A stretch of 12,316 nt of DNA from Clostridiaceae bacterium UBA6085 (GCA_002428605.1 DIXH01000012.1:38651-50966); one strand, 5' to 3'. Shown: positions 1 to 7,280, counted from the first letter of the stretch. Numbers and translations: made by a program. The notes: generated by a model not told the origin, from the sequence alone.

Positions 1-469
1 TGTACCTTGTACAGAAATTCATGTCCACAAAAAGCTCGAAATCCAGAATATTGCTGAGGGCACCCTTTGAGACCACTATGTCGTTAAGTGCCACGTAGCT
101 TCTGGTTATGCCGTCATTCTCGAATGAACACTCAAGCATCATCCTTTCCTCAATGGAAAAGCTGCCGGCTTCAATGTTCTCTATGGCCTTTCTCAGGTCC
201 TTGATCTCCGCTCCTGTCATGAAGCCTACGGTACCTATGTTTACTCCCAGGATAGGAAGATCATGCCTCGATGCTATCCTCGCCGCAGAAAGGAGCGTCC
301 CGTCTCCTCCCAGGACTATAAGAAGCTCCTGGCCTCTTATATCATCAGGACCCGTGACCTTGCTGATATTGACATCAGCAAGCACTTCCCTGAGGATCCT
401 TACAGTCTCAGCCTCGTATATGCCTTCCGGATCCTTTCTCTTGTTGTTATAAATCCCAATATTCTTCAT
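1..469 (-). CDS. nadK: NAD kinase, N-terminal part (runs off window)
   Basis: ATP-dependent NAD kinase, which phosphorylates NAD to NADP in the cytoplasm. Only the first 156 codons are present; the frame is open at base 1, so the C-terminal part lies outside. The start is ATG at 469-467, with GGAGG six bases upstream. Visible hallmarks are LGGDGTLL (GGDGT nucleotide-binding and catalytic loop) at about residues 53-60, LGVNIGTVGFM (NxGxxGF motif) near 73-83, and LNDIVVSKG, matching the N-[ED] substrate-binding stretch, near 127-135. It starts 19 nt after tlyA and is probably the last visible member of the nusB-to-nadK operon. In Clostridia this gene is usually followed by argR and recN, which would lie beyond the window edge; that is family knowledge and cannot be seen here. 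No frameshift was noticed. Confidence 0.95.
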   Translation of the reverse strand, partial: MKNIGIYNNKRKDPEGIYEAETVRILREVLADVNISKVTGPDDIRGQELLIVLGGDGTLLSAARIASRHDLPILGVNIGTVGFMTGAEIKDLRKAIENIEAGSFSIEERMMLECSFENDGITRSYVALNDIVVSKGALSNILDFELFVDMNFCTRY

Positions 470-488
470 GCAACGCCTCCAAGACAGG

Positions 489-1289
489 TCATAAGGAATG
501 TGCTCCGTCAACTACCTTAGTTATCGCTTCATCCATTTCGAAGACTATGCCCTTGTCCGTCTTTCCGAAGTAGACAAGGAATTCCACGTTGCCTTCAGGT
601 CCCTTTATCGGTGAGAAGTCCAGGCCGTATATGTGGCAGCCGGTCCCTGTGATGAAGACACAGATCTTCCGTATGACCTCCTCATGTACCTTCCTGTCCT
701 TGACTACGCCATGCTTTCCCACCTTTTCCCTGCCAGCCTCGAACTGTGGCTTGATAAGGGCTACCATGGTCCCTGTCTCCTTCATCAGTGCCAGGGCTGG
801 AGGGATTATCTTCATTATCGAGATGAATGAAACGTCTGTCGCTGCAAAATCAATCTCGTCCGGGATGTCCTCCCTTGTCGCATACCTGAAGTTCATCCTC
901 TCCAGGCATACTACCCTTGGGTCTGTCCTCAGCTTCCAGGCGAACTGCCCGTAGCCAACATCCACGGAGTACACCTTTGCGGCTCCCCGCTGGAGGCACA
1001 CATCAGTAAAGCCTCCTGTGGATGCTCCTATGTCAAGGCAGGTAAGCCCGTTAAGGTCAATACCGAAGGAAGTCACAGCCTTGTCAAGCTTGTAGCCTCC
1101 CCTTGAGACAAAGGGCATCTTCTCACCCCTGAACTCGAATACAGACTCTGTGTCGTATTTCCCGCCAGGCTTGTCGGCCTTCATGCCGTCCGCATAGACC
1201 TTTCCGGTCATTATCGCAGCCCTTGCCTTTTCACGTGTCTCGAACAGTCCCTTGTCGACAAGTATGGTATCAAGCCTCTCCTTACTCAT
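489..1289 (-). CDS. tlyA: TlyA-family rRNA 2'-O-methyltransferase
   Basis: S4-domain plus FtsJ/RrmJ-type methyltransferase (TlyA, often labelled hemolysin A), expected to 2'-O-methylate cytidines in 16S and/or 23S rRNA using S-adenosylmethionine. Counting from the chosen start (266 aa), the RNA-binding S4 domain covers residues 3-60 (KERLDTILVDKGL, then VYADG). The Rossmann methyltransferase domain covers about 62-245, with the SAM motif LDIGASTGGFTD at 85-96. The K-D-K-E tetrad is visible as K67 (SRGGYKL), D152 (TDVSFIS), K180 (LIKPQFE) and E237 (VEFLVYF). A GTG at 1298 is in frame, but the ATG at 1289 has GGTGA five bases upstream whereas the GTG has no ribosome binding site. I therefore chose the ATG, giving an 8-nt overlap with the end of dxs and likely translational coupling. 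Whether it methylates one or both rRNAs cannot be judged by eye. Confidence 0.93.
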   Translation of the reverse strand: MSKERLDTILVDKGLFETREKARAAIMTGKVYADGMKADKPGGKYDTESVFEFRGEKMPFVSRGGYKLDKAVTSFGIDLNGLTCLDIGASTGGFTDVCLQRGAAKVYSVDVGYGQFAWKLRTDPRVVCLERMNFRYATREDIPDEIDFAATDVSFISIMKIIPPALALMKETGTMVALIKPQFEAGREKVGKHGVVKDRKVHEEVIRKICVFITGTGCHIYGLDFSPIKGPEGNVEFLVYFGKTDKGIVFEMDEAITKVVDGAHSL

Positions 1290-3162
1290 CGCAGTCACCA
1301 GTGCAGAGCCTGTCAGCCACCTTCTTCACGATTGAGTCAGTATCCAGGCCGTAATGCCTGTATAGTGATTCAGGGTCTCCCTGGACAACGAATGTATCCC
1401 TGAAGCCAAACCTCAGGACCTTTGCAGTGAGTCCCATGTCATTTGCAGCCTCGAGTATCTGGGACCCGAGACCTCCATGGACCACATTGTCCTCAAGTGT
1501 GACTATCGCCTTATTCTCTTCGCAGTGCTTCCTTATCATTTCATTATCAACAGGCTTGATGAAGCAGGCATTGACTATTCCGAACCTCAGACCCCTGGCC
1601 TCAAGTCCTTTCACAACTGCCTCTGCCCTCTGCACCATCTTTCCAGTGGCATATATGTAACCGTCTATACCTTCTGACATGATTTCAAACTTTCCCGGAG
1701 TGAACTCAGTGAGCGCCTCCGGCTCAAATCCTAACGGGTCTCCGCCTCTGGGGTACCTGATTGCAAGAGGTCCGTCGAAGGCTTCTGACCAGAGCACCAT
1801 GTTATGAAGCTCTTCCAGTGATTTTGGTGCCATGATCGTAAGATTCGGTACCGCACTTAGGAATGACAGGTCCAGTATCCCCTGGTGTGTCTCTCCGTCA
1901 TCTCCTACTATTCCAGCCCTGTCTATGCCGATCACAACCGGTAGATTCTGTATGCATATGTCATGTATCACCTGGTCGTATGCCCGCTGCAGGAATGTGG
2001 AATATATTCCGATGTAAGGCTTCATCCCAGCTACCGCAAGGCCTGCGGCAAGCGTCGCCGCATGCTGCTCGGCAATTCCCACGTCAAAGAACCTTGAGGG
2101 GAATTCCTTCTTGAAGGCTGAGAGGCCCGTACCGTCAGGCATTGCCGCAGTGATGGCGCAAATCCTGCCATTCTTTCTGCCAAGCTCAGTCACCGCTTCT
2201 CCGAACACCTTTGAATAAGTAACCTTGACCTTCGATACAACCTCACCATTCTGTTTGTTGAATGGTGCGATCCCGTGGAACTGGTCGGGCCTCTTCTCCG
2301 AAGCTACATAGCCCTTGCCCTTCTGTGTCCTCACGTGAACAATCACAGGCCCGTTGAAGTCCCTTGCAACCTTCAGGACCTTGCTCATGTCCTTTATGTT
2401 GTGGCCGTCAACCGGCCCCAGGTATTTCAGTCCCATGTCCTCGAACAGCATTCCCGGAACCAGCATGGTCTTGACGCTGTTCTTTATCCTCGTCATTCCT
2501 GTATTGAGCGTCCTTCCCATGGGCATCCTGTCTATGGTGCCCTGTATGTCCTTCTTTAGCTTCTCGTAATAGTTGTCGCCTCGAAGCTGCGAAAGGTAGG
2601 TGCTTATTCCACCCACGTTCCTTGATATCGACATCTGGTTGTCGTTCAGAACTATTACCATCCTTGTCTTTGAAAAGCCAAGGTCGTTAAGTGCTTCAAA
2701 GGCCATCCCGCCTGTAAGGGCTCCGTCTCCTATCACAGATATGACGTTGTAGTCGTCGCCTGCGATGTCCCTTGCCCTTGCATAGCCGAGTCCTGCACTT
2801 ATGGAAGTGCTGGAATGACCTGTGTCGAAGGCGTCATACCTTGATTCGTCCCTTTTGGGGAATCCACTTAAGCCCTTGTACTTCCTCAGCCTCGCGAAAT
2901 CATCAAGCCTGTGCGTGAGCATCTTATGCACATAGCTCTGGTGTCCCACATCGTATATTATCCTGTCCTTTTCAAGGTCGAAGGCATTGAAGAGGGCCAC
3001 GGTAAGCTCAACGACCCCAAGGTTCGGGGCAAGATGCCCGCCAGTCTTGGATACCGATTCAATAAGAAATGCCCTTATCTCGTCTGAAAGCTGGTAAAGC
3101 TCATCCATGGTCAGTTCTTTGATGTCTTCAGGATTTCTGTATCTGTCCCTCAATATACCCAT
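1282..3162 (-). CDS. dxs: 1-deoxy-D-xylulose-5-phosphate synthase
   Basis: Thiamine-diphosphate enzyme condensing pyruvate and glyceraldehyde 3-phosphate to DXP, the first step of the MEP isoprenoid route and a branch point to thiamine and pyridoxal. The 626-aa length is normal. Visible features are H43 in TGGHLAPNLG, FDTGHSSTS at 112-120, and the ThDP/Mg motif GDGALTGGMAFEALN (145-159) closed by N175 in VLNDNQMS. E365 in GIAEQHAAT is the expected cofactor-activating glutamate. DRAGIVGDDGETHQG (414-428) carries the transketolase-type substrate residues, including H426. The C-terminal transketolase domain follows. The start is ATG at 3162 with AAGGA nine to ten bases upstream, 15 nt after the ispA stop. 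The pairing with ispA makes an isoprenoid precursor unit inside the operon. NDNQ replaces the more usual NDNE next to the Mg ligand; I regard this as ordinary variation. Confidence 0.98.
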   Translation of the reverse strand: MGILRDRYRNPEDIKELTMDELYQLSDEIRAFLIESVSKTGGHLAPNLGVVELTVALFNAFDLEKDRIIYDVGHQSYVHKMLTHRLDDFARLRKYKGLSGFPKRDESRYDAFDTGHSSTSISAGLGYARARDIAGDDYNVISVIGDGALTGGMAFEALNDLGFSKTRMVIVLNDNQMSISRNVGGISTYLSQLRGDNYYEKLKKDIQGTIDRMPMGRTLNTGMTRIKNSVKTMLVPGMLFEDMGLKYLGPVDGHNIKDMSKVLKVARDFNGPVIVHVRTQKGKGYVASEKRPDQFHGIAPFNKQNGEVVSKVKVTYSKVFGEAVTELGRKNGRICAITAAMPDGTGLSAFKKEFPSRFFDVGIAEQHAATLAAGLAVAGMKPYIGIYSTFLQRAYDQVIHDICIQNLPVVIGIDRAGIVGDDGETHQGILDLSFLSAVPNLTIMAPKSLEELHNMVLWSEAFDGPLAIRYPRGGDPLGFEPEALTEFTPGKFEIMSEGIDGYIYATGKMVQRAEAVVKGLEARGLRFGIVNACFIKPVDNEMIRKHCEENKAIVTLEDNVVHGGLGSQILEAANDMGLTAKVLRFGFRDTFVVQGDPESLYRHYGLDTDSIVKKVADRLCTGDCDE

Positions 3163-3177
3163 TTGAATTCTTCCTTA

Positions 3178-4056
3178 CTAATGATTTCTTTGAAGAAGTG
3201 CGAGACACATCTCCCACAGCTGCGCCGTATCCCTGTCAAGACCCTTTAGAATGCCAAGGCATTCATCCGTAAGTTCTTCTGCCATCGCTTCGCTTTTTTC
3301 AATGCCGAAGAGAGAGACATATGTGGTTTTGCCGCTGGTCTCATCCTTGCCGGGAGTCTTCCCGAGCATCTCTTTCGTTGAGATCCTGTCAAGGATGTCG
3401 TCCTTGATCTGGAAAGCAAGTCCTATCTTCAGTCCGAGCTCCCTCATGGCTTTACGTTCATCATCGCCGGCGCCGAAAAGAACAGCCGGAGCCTCCAGCG
3501 AAGCTGCGATAAGCATTCCTGTCTTTAGCTCGTGGCAGCCCTTGAGCTCATCGTAGCTTGCGGCCCTTCCCTCATTCAGAAGGTCTCTCATCTGGCCTTC
3601 GACCATGCCTTCCCTGCCTGCTGCAAGTGATACGGCAAGGGCTGCTTCAGCCCCTTTGGATCCCGATTTCAGTGCATTCCTTATGAGCAGGCTGTGTGCC
3701 TCATTAAGGAGGGCGTCACCAGCCAGTATGGCCGTCGCTTCTCCGAAAACCTTGTGGTTCGTAGGCTTTCCTCTCCTCAGGTCGTCATTGTCCATGGCCG
3801 GCAGGTCATCATGTATCAGGGAATATGTGTGTATCATCTCAATTGCCATGGCCAGCGGCATGGCTTCCTCGATGCTTCCACCGAACATCTCCGCCGCAAC
3901 AAGTGCCATTACGGGCCTTATCCTCTTGCCCCCCTGCAGAACACTGTAAGCCATTGCCCTGGCAAGCTTTCCATCACCTAAGCTATTCAAATATTCCTTC
4001 AGGCTTTGATCTATCAGAACCTTGTAGTCTTCAAGCTCCCTCAAAGTTCTTCTCAC
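3178..4056 (-). CDS. ispA: Farnesyl diphosphate synthase (polyprenyl synthetase)
   Basis: Trans-prenyltransferase chain elongating DMAPP with isopentenyl diphosphate, most likely to C15 farnesyl diphosphate. Visible are GGKRIRP (42-48), the first aspartate-rich motif DDLPAMD (83-89) with the two-residue insertion and a Tyr (Y78) five residues before it typical of bacterial type II farnesyl synthases, GEATAILAGDALL near 105-117, GQMRDL near 154-159, and the second aspartate-rich motif DDILD (219-223). The terminal GKTTYVSLFG segment at 242-251 is also typical. The start is GTG at 4056, inside xseB, giving a 26-nt overlap. A GGAAG lies six bases upstream of the GTG. A TTG at 4044 preceded by GGTGA at seven bases is a workable alternative that would remove four residues. 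Product length (C15 versus C20) is inferred only. It is translated just before dxs. Confidence 0.95.
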   Translation of the reverse strand: MRRTLRELEDYKVLIDQSLKEYLNSLGDGKLARAMAYSVLQGGKRIRPVMALVAAEMFGGSIEEAMPLAMAIEMIHTYSLIHDDLPAMDNDDLRRGKPTNHKVFGEATAILAGDALLNEAHSLLIRNALKSGSKGAEAALAVSLAAGREGMVEGQMRDLLNEGRAASYDELKGCHELKTGMLIAASLEAPAVLFGAGDDERKAMRELGLKIGLAFQIKDDILDRISTKEMLGKTPGKDETSGKTTYVSLFGIEKSEAMAEELTDECLGILKGLDRDTAQLWEMCLALLQRNH

Positions 4057-4246
4057 CGCCCTCTTCCATTATCCTTACCTTCTCTTCAGCCTTCTCCAGG
4101 ATGACGAGAAGCTCACCGGACAGCTTCACTCCGAGCTCGTACTTCTCGATTGCCTCTTCAAGTGGCAGCCCGCCGTTTTCAAGCTCCTTTATTGTAGCAT
4201 CCAGCTCTTCCATGATTTCCTTGTAGGTCCTTTTCTTCTTGGCCAT
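4031..4246 (-). CDS. xseB: Exodeoxyribonuclease VII small subunit
   Basis: Small helical subunit of exonuclease VII. Several copies bind the large subunit XseA, and the complex degrades single-stranded DNA to oligonucleotides in DNA repair. The 71-aa length is typical. The diagnostic pattern is present: YKEIMEELDATIKELENG, then LPLEEAIEKYELGV, then an alpha-helical charged tail rich in Glu and Lys. The start is ATG at 4246 with GAGG five bases upstream, and only two bases separate it from the xseA stop, so the two subunits are almost certainly co-translated. The last 26 nt overlap the start of ispA in another frame. Confidence 0.96.
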   Translation of the reverse strand: MAKKKRTYKEIMEELDATIKELENGGLPLEEAIEKYELGVKLSGELLVILEKAEEKVRIMEEGGEKNFEGA

Positions 4247-4248
4247 AT

Positions 4249-5442
4249 CTACCTCTCAATCTCAAGGGTCCTTTCTCCGTTGCAGAGCCTTACCCTGATA
4301 CTATTCTGAAGATCCAGTTCCTCTACCGTTTTCAGTATTCTGCCGTTTTCACCGTACACTATCGCGTAGCCTCTGCCGAGGACCCCGAGGGGGCTGTGAG
4401 CGAGAAGCAGTTCCGATCTGCCAGCGAGACTTTCCTTTTCATTTTGAAGCCTTGTACCTACGAGATACCTCAGACGCTCCTTCCTTTCAGAGAGCCTCAG
4501 CTGTTCGTTTGCGACGATAGTTGCCGGATTGTTCCTTGAAAGCGCCCTTCTCCTTGCATCCAGTCTCTCCCTTGAAAGCTCAAGAAGTGAGTAAGCAGAT
4601 GACTTAAGCCTGAACCTCAGCGCTTCACAGTTCTTCTCCATTTCCTTCAGTGAAGGCACGACTATCTCAGCCGCCTGTGACGGAGTTGCCGCCCTTATGT
4701 CGGCAGCGAAGTCCGCAATCGTAAAGTCCACCTCATGACCGATGCCGGTGACTACCGGTACCTTTGACCTCCTGATTGCCCTTGCCAGGTTTTCGTCATT
4801 GAAGGAGAAAAGGTCCTCAAACGAGCCTCCGCCCCTCGCTATTATTATGACGTCAAAGCTTCCTTCTTTTTCAACAGCCTCAATAGCCTTTATCACGCTC
4901 GCAGCCGAGCCTTCACCCTGTACCTGGGCCGGGAATATCGTCAATGAGACCTTCTTGTTCCTCTTTGCCGCCACATTGATTATGTCCTGGACCGCCGCAC
5001 CGGTCCTTGAGGTTACGACAGCCACCTTATCAGGATATTCAGGTATATCCCGCTTCGCGGAGGTATCGAAGACCCCTTCCTTTGCAAGGAGAGCCTTTAT
5101 CCTCTCGAATTCAAGATGCAGGTCTCCAAGCCCGGTTTCCTCAATAGATGCCGCATACAGCTGGTATGACCCTTCCTTCACGTATACGCTTACACGTCCC
5201 CTGCATATCGCCTTCATCCCGTCTTTGGGCGTGAATTTAAGGCCTGCTGCCTCTCCCCTGAACATGACGCAGTTTATCTTGGAATTCTCATCCTTGAGTG
5301 AAAAATAAAGGTGTCCTGAGCTGTGTGCCTTGAAATTGGATATCTCACCGGAAACCATCACGTTGCCGAGTATGAAGTCATTGTCGAAGTTCCTTTTTAC
5401 ATATGTGTTGAGGTCGGATACCGACATCGTACGAAGCTTCAT
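4249..5442 (-). CDS. xseA: Exodeoxyribonuclease VII large subunit
   Basis: Catalytic subunit of exonuclease VII (single-strand-specific, works in both directions). The 397 residues contain an N-terminal OB-fold (about 5-100, with GHLYFSLKD at 43-51), then the catalytic domain with VVTSRTGAAVQD, IARGGGSFEDLFSFNDE and GIGHEVDFTIADFAADIRAA. The essential residues known from the E. coli enzyme appear at a constant offset: D153, R203, H236 and D239. A coiled-coil-rich stretch (about 270-355) and the C-terminal SPLGVLGRGYAIV repeat-like element follow; both are family traits. Its ATG (5442) shares one base with the folD stop (TGATG), and AAGGTGG lies just upstream, so it should be coupled to folD. 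The protein is slightly shorter than the E. coli form, as in many Firmicutes. Confidence 0.97.
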   Translation of the reverse strand: MKLRTMSVSDLNTYVKRNFDNDFILGNVMVSGEISNFKAHSSGHLYFSLKDENSKINCVMFRGEAAGLKFTPKDGMKAICRGRVSVYVKEGSYQLYAASIEETGLGDLHLEFERIKALLAKEGVFDTSAKRDIPEYPDKVAVVTSRTGAAVQDIINVAAKRNKKVSLTIFPAQVQGEGSAASVIKAIEAVEKEGSFDVIIIARGGGSFEDLFSFNDENLARAIRRSKVPVVTGIGHEVDFTIADFAADIRAATPSQAAEIVVPSLKEMEKNCEALRFRLKSSAYSLLELSRERLDARRRALSRNNPATIVANEQLRLSERKERLRYLVGTRLQNEKESLAGRSELLLAHSPLGVLGRGYAIVYGENGRILKTVEELDLQNSIRVRLCNGERTLEIER

Positions 5443-6287
5443 CAGACCACCTTTTCAGCGCATTCCACAAGATTTCTCATAAGCAGCACCGTAGTCAGAA
5501 TTCCGACTCCGCCTGGTACCTTCGTTGCCATTGAGGCTTTTCCAGTAACCCTTGCAAGGTCGACGTCGCCTGTGATCCTGCCTTCAAATTCTGATGTCCC
5601 CACATCGATAACGACAGCACCCTCTCGGATATAGGAGTCGTCGATCATGAGAGGCTTGCCCACAGCAGCCACCACCACATCCCCTGACCTGGTGACCTCC
5701 TTCAGCCCTTTGGTCCTTGAATGACAAACAGTAACTGTCATGTGTTCCCTGAGGAGAAGCTGTACAAGCGGCTTACCTACTATGTTGGACCTTCCGACTA
5801 TAACGGCATGAAGCCCTTTAAGCTCCTTAAGGCTGGCCTTGAGGATTTCCAGCACGCTCTCAGGTGTGCAGGGAGCAACCCCTCCCGGCGTAGACGCCAC
5901 AAGACCTATGTTGACAGGATTCACTCCGTCCACATCCTTTGATGGGTCTATGGCCATGGCCACCTTCCCCTCGCTTATCCCTTCAGGAAGCGGTAGAAGC
6001 ACCATTATCCCATGCACGCTTCCGTCATCATTAAGGTCCCTTATTGTCCTAAGGAGCTCCTCTTCAGCTGTGTCTTCCGGAAGCACCAGCTTAAGCATCT
6101 CGGCCCCGATGGAGTCGCACGCCTTCTTCTGGCTGGCCATGTAGTATTCGGACCCCGGGTCATTCCCGACAAGGATCGTCGCAAGGGTAGGTATCCCCTT
6201 GCCGCTATCCCTGAGGCTTGCTATCCTGGCCTTCAGGTCTTCCCTTACCCTTTGGGCTATGCTCTTCACATCGATTATCTCTGTCAC
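5442..6287 (-). CDS. folD: FolD-family methylene-THF dehydrogenase, altered cyclohydrolase site
   Basis: FolD normally has two activities: NADP-dependent oxidation of methylene-THF to methenyl-THF, and hydrolysis of the latter to formyl-THF. The 281-aa length, KDVDGVNPVN (117-126, containing D120), the nucleotide loop VGRSNIVGKP (164-173) and VPGGVG (257-262) identify the family. Aligning SEYYMASQKKAC without gaps to the E. coli stretch SQIYVASKRKAC puts Gln53 where the catalytic Lys54 should be; the codon is CAG and the Tyr is kept (Y49). In GIMVLLPLP, Leu97 replaces the active-site Gln of GILVQLPLP. IL replaces PM after GGVG. The dehydrogenase part looks intact, so I infer a mainly or solely dehydrogenase enzyme needing a separate cyclohydrolase elsewhere. 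The start is GTG at 6287 with AGGAGG seven bases upstream, 12 nt after nusB. Confidence 0.93.
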   Translation of the reverse strand: MTEIIDVKSIAQRVREDLKARIASLRDSGKGIPTLATILVGNDPGSEYYMASQKKACDSIGAEMLKLVLPEDTAEEELLRTIRDLNDDGSVHGIMVLLPLPEGISEGKVAMAIDPSKDVDGVNPVNIGLVASTPGGVAPCTPESVLEILKASLKELKGLHAVIVGRSNIVGKPLVQLLLREHMTVTVCHSRTKGLKEVTRSGDVVVAAVGKPLMIDDSYIREGAVVIDVGTSEFEGRITGDVDLARVTGKASMATKVPGGVGILTTVLLMRNLVECAEKVV

Positions 6288-6299
6288 CTGAGTTCCTCC

Positions 6300-6710
6300 T
6301 TAAGCCTTAACTATCTTGTCCAGTATTCCGTTTATGAATGCCGCTGACTGCTCATCAGAATATTTCTTCGAGATCTCAACGGCCTCGTTGATTGATACGT
6401 TGTTCGGTATGCTGTCTTCATGCTTTATCTCATAAAGGGCTACCCTGAGTATGCTGAGGTTTATCTTGGAAACCCTTGAAAGCTTCCACTTCACAAGGTT
6501 AGCCTCGATAAGGGCATCAAGTTCCTCACGCTTCTCCATGACGCCGCCTACGACCCTCATTACATAGTCCCTGTCAGCTTCCTCCGATTCACCGTACTCT
6601 TCGAAGTAATCCGCTACAAGCTCTACTGGGTCCTTGTCGTTGATCGTGCTCTGATACACGATTTCCATGGCTATCTCTCTTGACCTCTTCTCTTTTTCTC
6701 TAATGCTCAT
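6300..6710 (-). CDS. nusB: Transcription antitermination factor NusB
   Basis: RNA-binding all-helical protein that, with NusE/S10, binds boxA in rRNA leader transcripts and supports antitermination. The 136 residues show the family start (REIAMEIVYQ), WKLSRVSKINLSILRVALYEI (about 73-93) and the C-terminal signature VSINEAVEISKKYSDEQSAAFINGILDKI. ATG at 6710 is the only sensible start: no other in-frame start codon lies near, and a later Met would remove helix 1. Unusually, the strong AGGAGG lies 19 nt upstream instead of 5-9; a small GC stem (GGGC/GCCC) between them would restore about 6 nt effective spacing. An intrinsic terminator separates nusB from the Asp23-family gene before it, and I see no promoter in between, so expression may depend on readthrough. 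folD follows 12 nt downstream. Confidence 0.96.
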   Translation of the reverse strand: MSIREKEKRSREIAMEIVYQSTINDKDPVELVADYFEEYGESEEADRDYVMRVVGGVMEKREELDALIEANLVKWKLSRVSKINLSILRVALYEIKHEDSIPNNVSINEAVEISKKYSDEQSAAFINGILDKIVKA

Positions 6711-6711
6711 A

Positions 6712-6737
6712 ACTAAGGGCCTGTAGCCCCCTCCTTT
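6712..6737 (-). promoter_or_regulatory. nusB ribosome binding site separated by mini-hairpin
   Basis: Read on the minus strand: AGGAGG, directly followed by GGGC-TACAG-GCCC, then TTAGTT and the ATG of nusB. The linear distance from AGGAGG to ATG is too long for normal initiation, but the four-pair GC stem would bring them to about six bases apart. There is no in-frame alternative start nearer to AGGAGG. The arrangement is seen directly; the function of the stem is inference. Confidence 0.5.
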
Positions 6738-6756
6738 GATAATTTATGTCCGCTTC

Positions 6757-6780
6757 AAAAAACCCTCTGTGACCAGAGGG
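6757..6780 (-). terminator. Intrinsic terminator after the Asp23-family gene
   Basis: A perfect 7-bp stem, CCCTCTG (6763-6769) with CAGAGGG (6774-6780) and a 4-base loop, is followed in the minus-strand direction by six T (6757-6762). It begins 8 nt after the stop of the Asp23-family gene and sits ahead of nusB. It probably trims expression of the downstream cluster and does not end it, since no promoter is visible between it and nusB. Confidence 0.82.
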
Positions 6781-6788
6781 CTTCTTTG

Positions 6789-7175
6789 TTACTTTTCCTT
6801 GGGTTCCTGTTCTTTTCCTTTGACGTAGATGTTGTTCACGAATATATTGACCGCTGATACCTTGAGTCCAGTTATGGCCTCAACTGTCGTCAGCACGTTT
6901 TCCTGAACCTTCTCCACAACTTCCGGGATCCTGAAGCCATACTCGACAGAAAGTATCATGTCGATTATCGCGTCCTTTTCGCCGACCGTCACCTTAACGC
7001 CCTTTGTCACGTTGCGCTTGCCTGTGACAACCTGTGTTATTCCGCCTGTCAGGGTTGCCGATAGCCCCGCGACTCCCTTGATCTCGCTTGCTGCTATCCC
7101 TGCAATTACCCCGACCACATCCTCAGATATTTTAACCACGCCCTGGCCGTAGGTGTTCTTTGCCTTTTCGCTCAT
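6789..7175 (-). CDS. Asp23/Gls24 family (DUF322, YqhY-like) protein
   Basis: Small cytoplasmic protein (128 aa from the chosen start) of the Asp23/Gls24 envelope-stress family. Family features: VVKISEDVVGVIAGIAASEIKGVAGLSA near the N-terminus, VKVTVGEKDAIIDMILSVEYG in the middle, and IPEVVEKVQENVLTTVEAITGL-VNIFVNNIYV at the end. No transmembrane segment was seen. Members next to nusB resemble B. subtilis YqhY, which genetics links to control of acetyl-CoA carboxylase and lipid synthesis; the biochemical role is not settled. Start choice: the first ATG (7181) directly touches AGGAGG with no spacer, while the second in-frame ATG (7175) sits six bases after it, so 7175 is the better start. It has its own consensus promoter and is followed by an intrinsic terminator before nusB. 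The tail is highly charged (KGKEQEPKEK). Confidence 0.9.
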   Translation of the reverse strand: MSEKAKNTYGQGVVKISEDVVGVIAGIAASEIKGVAGLSATLTGGITQVVTGKRNVTKGVKVTVGEKDAIIDMILSVEYGFRIPEVVEKVQENVLTTVEAITGLKVSAVNIFVNNIYVKGKEQEPKEK

Positions 7176-7210
7176 TTTCATCCTCCTGACTTCAAGAACT
7201 GCTTAAAATC

Positions 7211-7239
7211 ATTATATCAAAAGGACAAATCAAATACAA
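7211..7239 (-). promoter_or_regulatory. Sigma-70-type promoter for the Asp23-family gene and downstream cluster
   Basis: On the minus strand, -35 TTGTAT (7239-7234), a 17-nt spacer and a perfect -10 TATAAT (7216-7211). The predicted start is near 7204, giving a leader of about 29 nt before the ATG at 7175. It lies just downstream of the adhE terminator, so it can start the asp23-nusB-nadK transcript independently of adhE. Confidence 0.75.
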
Positions 7240-7256
7240 TTGAACGGGCTATAATT

Positions 7257-7275
7257 ATGCATAACTCCATGCATA
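7257..7275. repeat. Two direct copies of ATGCATA, 12-nt period
   Basis: ATGCATA occurs at 7257-7263 and 7269-7275, just upstream of the -35 of the asp23 promoter. ATGCAT is itself a palindrome, so the pair could also be read as an inverted repeat. It could be a regulator site or a chance feature of AT-rich DNA; I cannot assign a regulator. Confidence 0.3.
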
Positions 7276-7280
7276 TTCAT

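Noticed and set aside
2636..2650. NDNQ instead of NDNE next to the Mg ligand of Dxs
   Set aside because: The Mg-binding Asn and all other catalytic residues are intact; this looks like ordinary variation.
4742..5308. 188-codon plus-strand frame opposite xseA
   Set aside because: A mirror of the conserved XseA coding sequence; no ribosome binding site or recognisable domain.
6752..6768. boxA-like string (TTTTTTGAAGC) ahead of nusB, suggesting NusB autoregulation
   Set aside because: The match is mostly the T-tract of the terminator; the defining C of boxA is missing, so I do not claim it.
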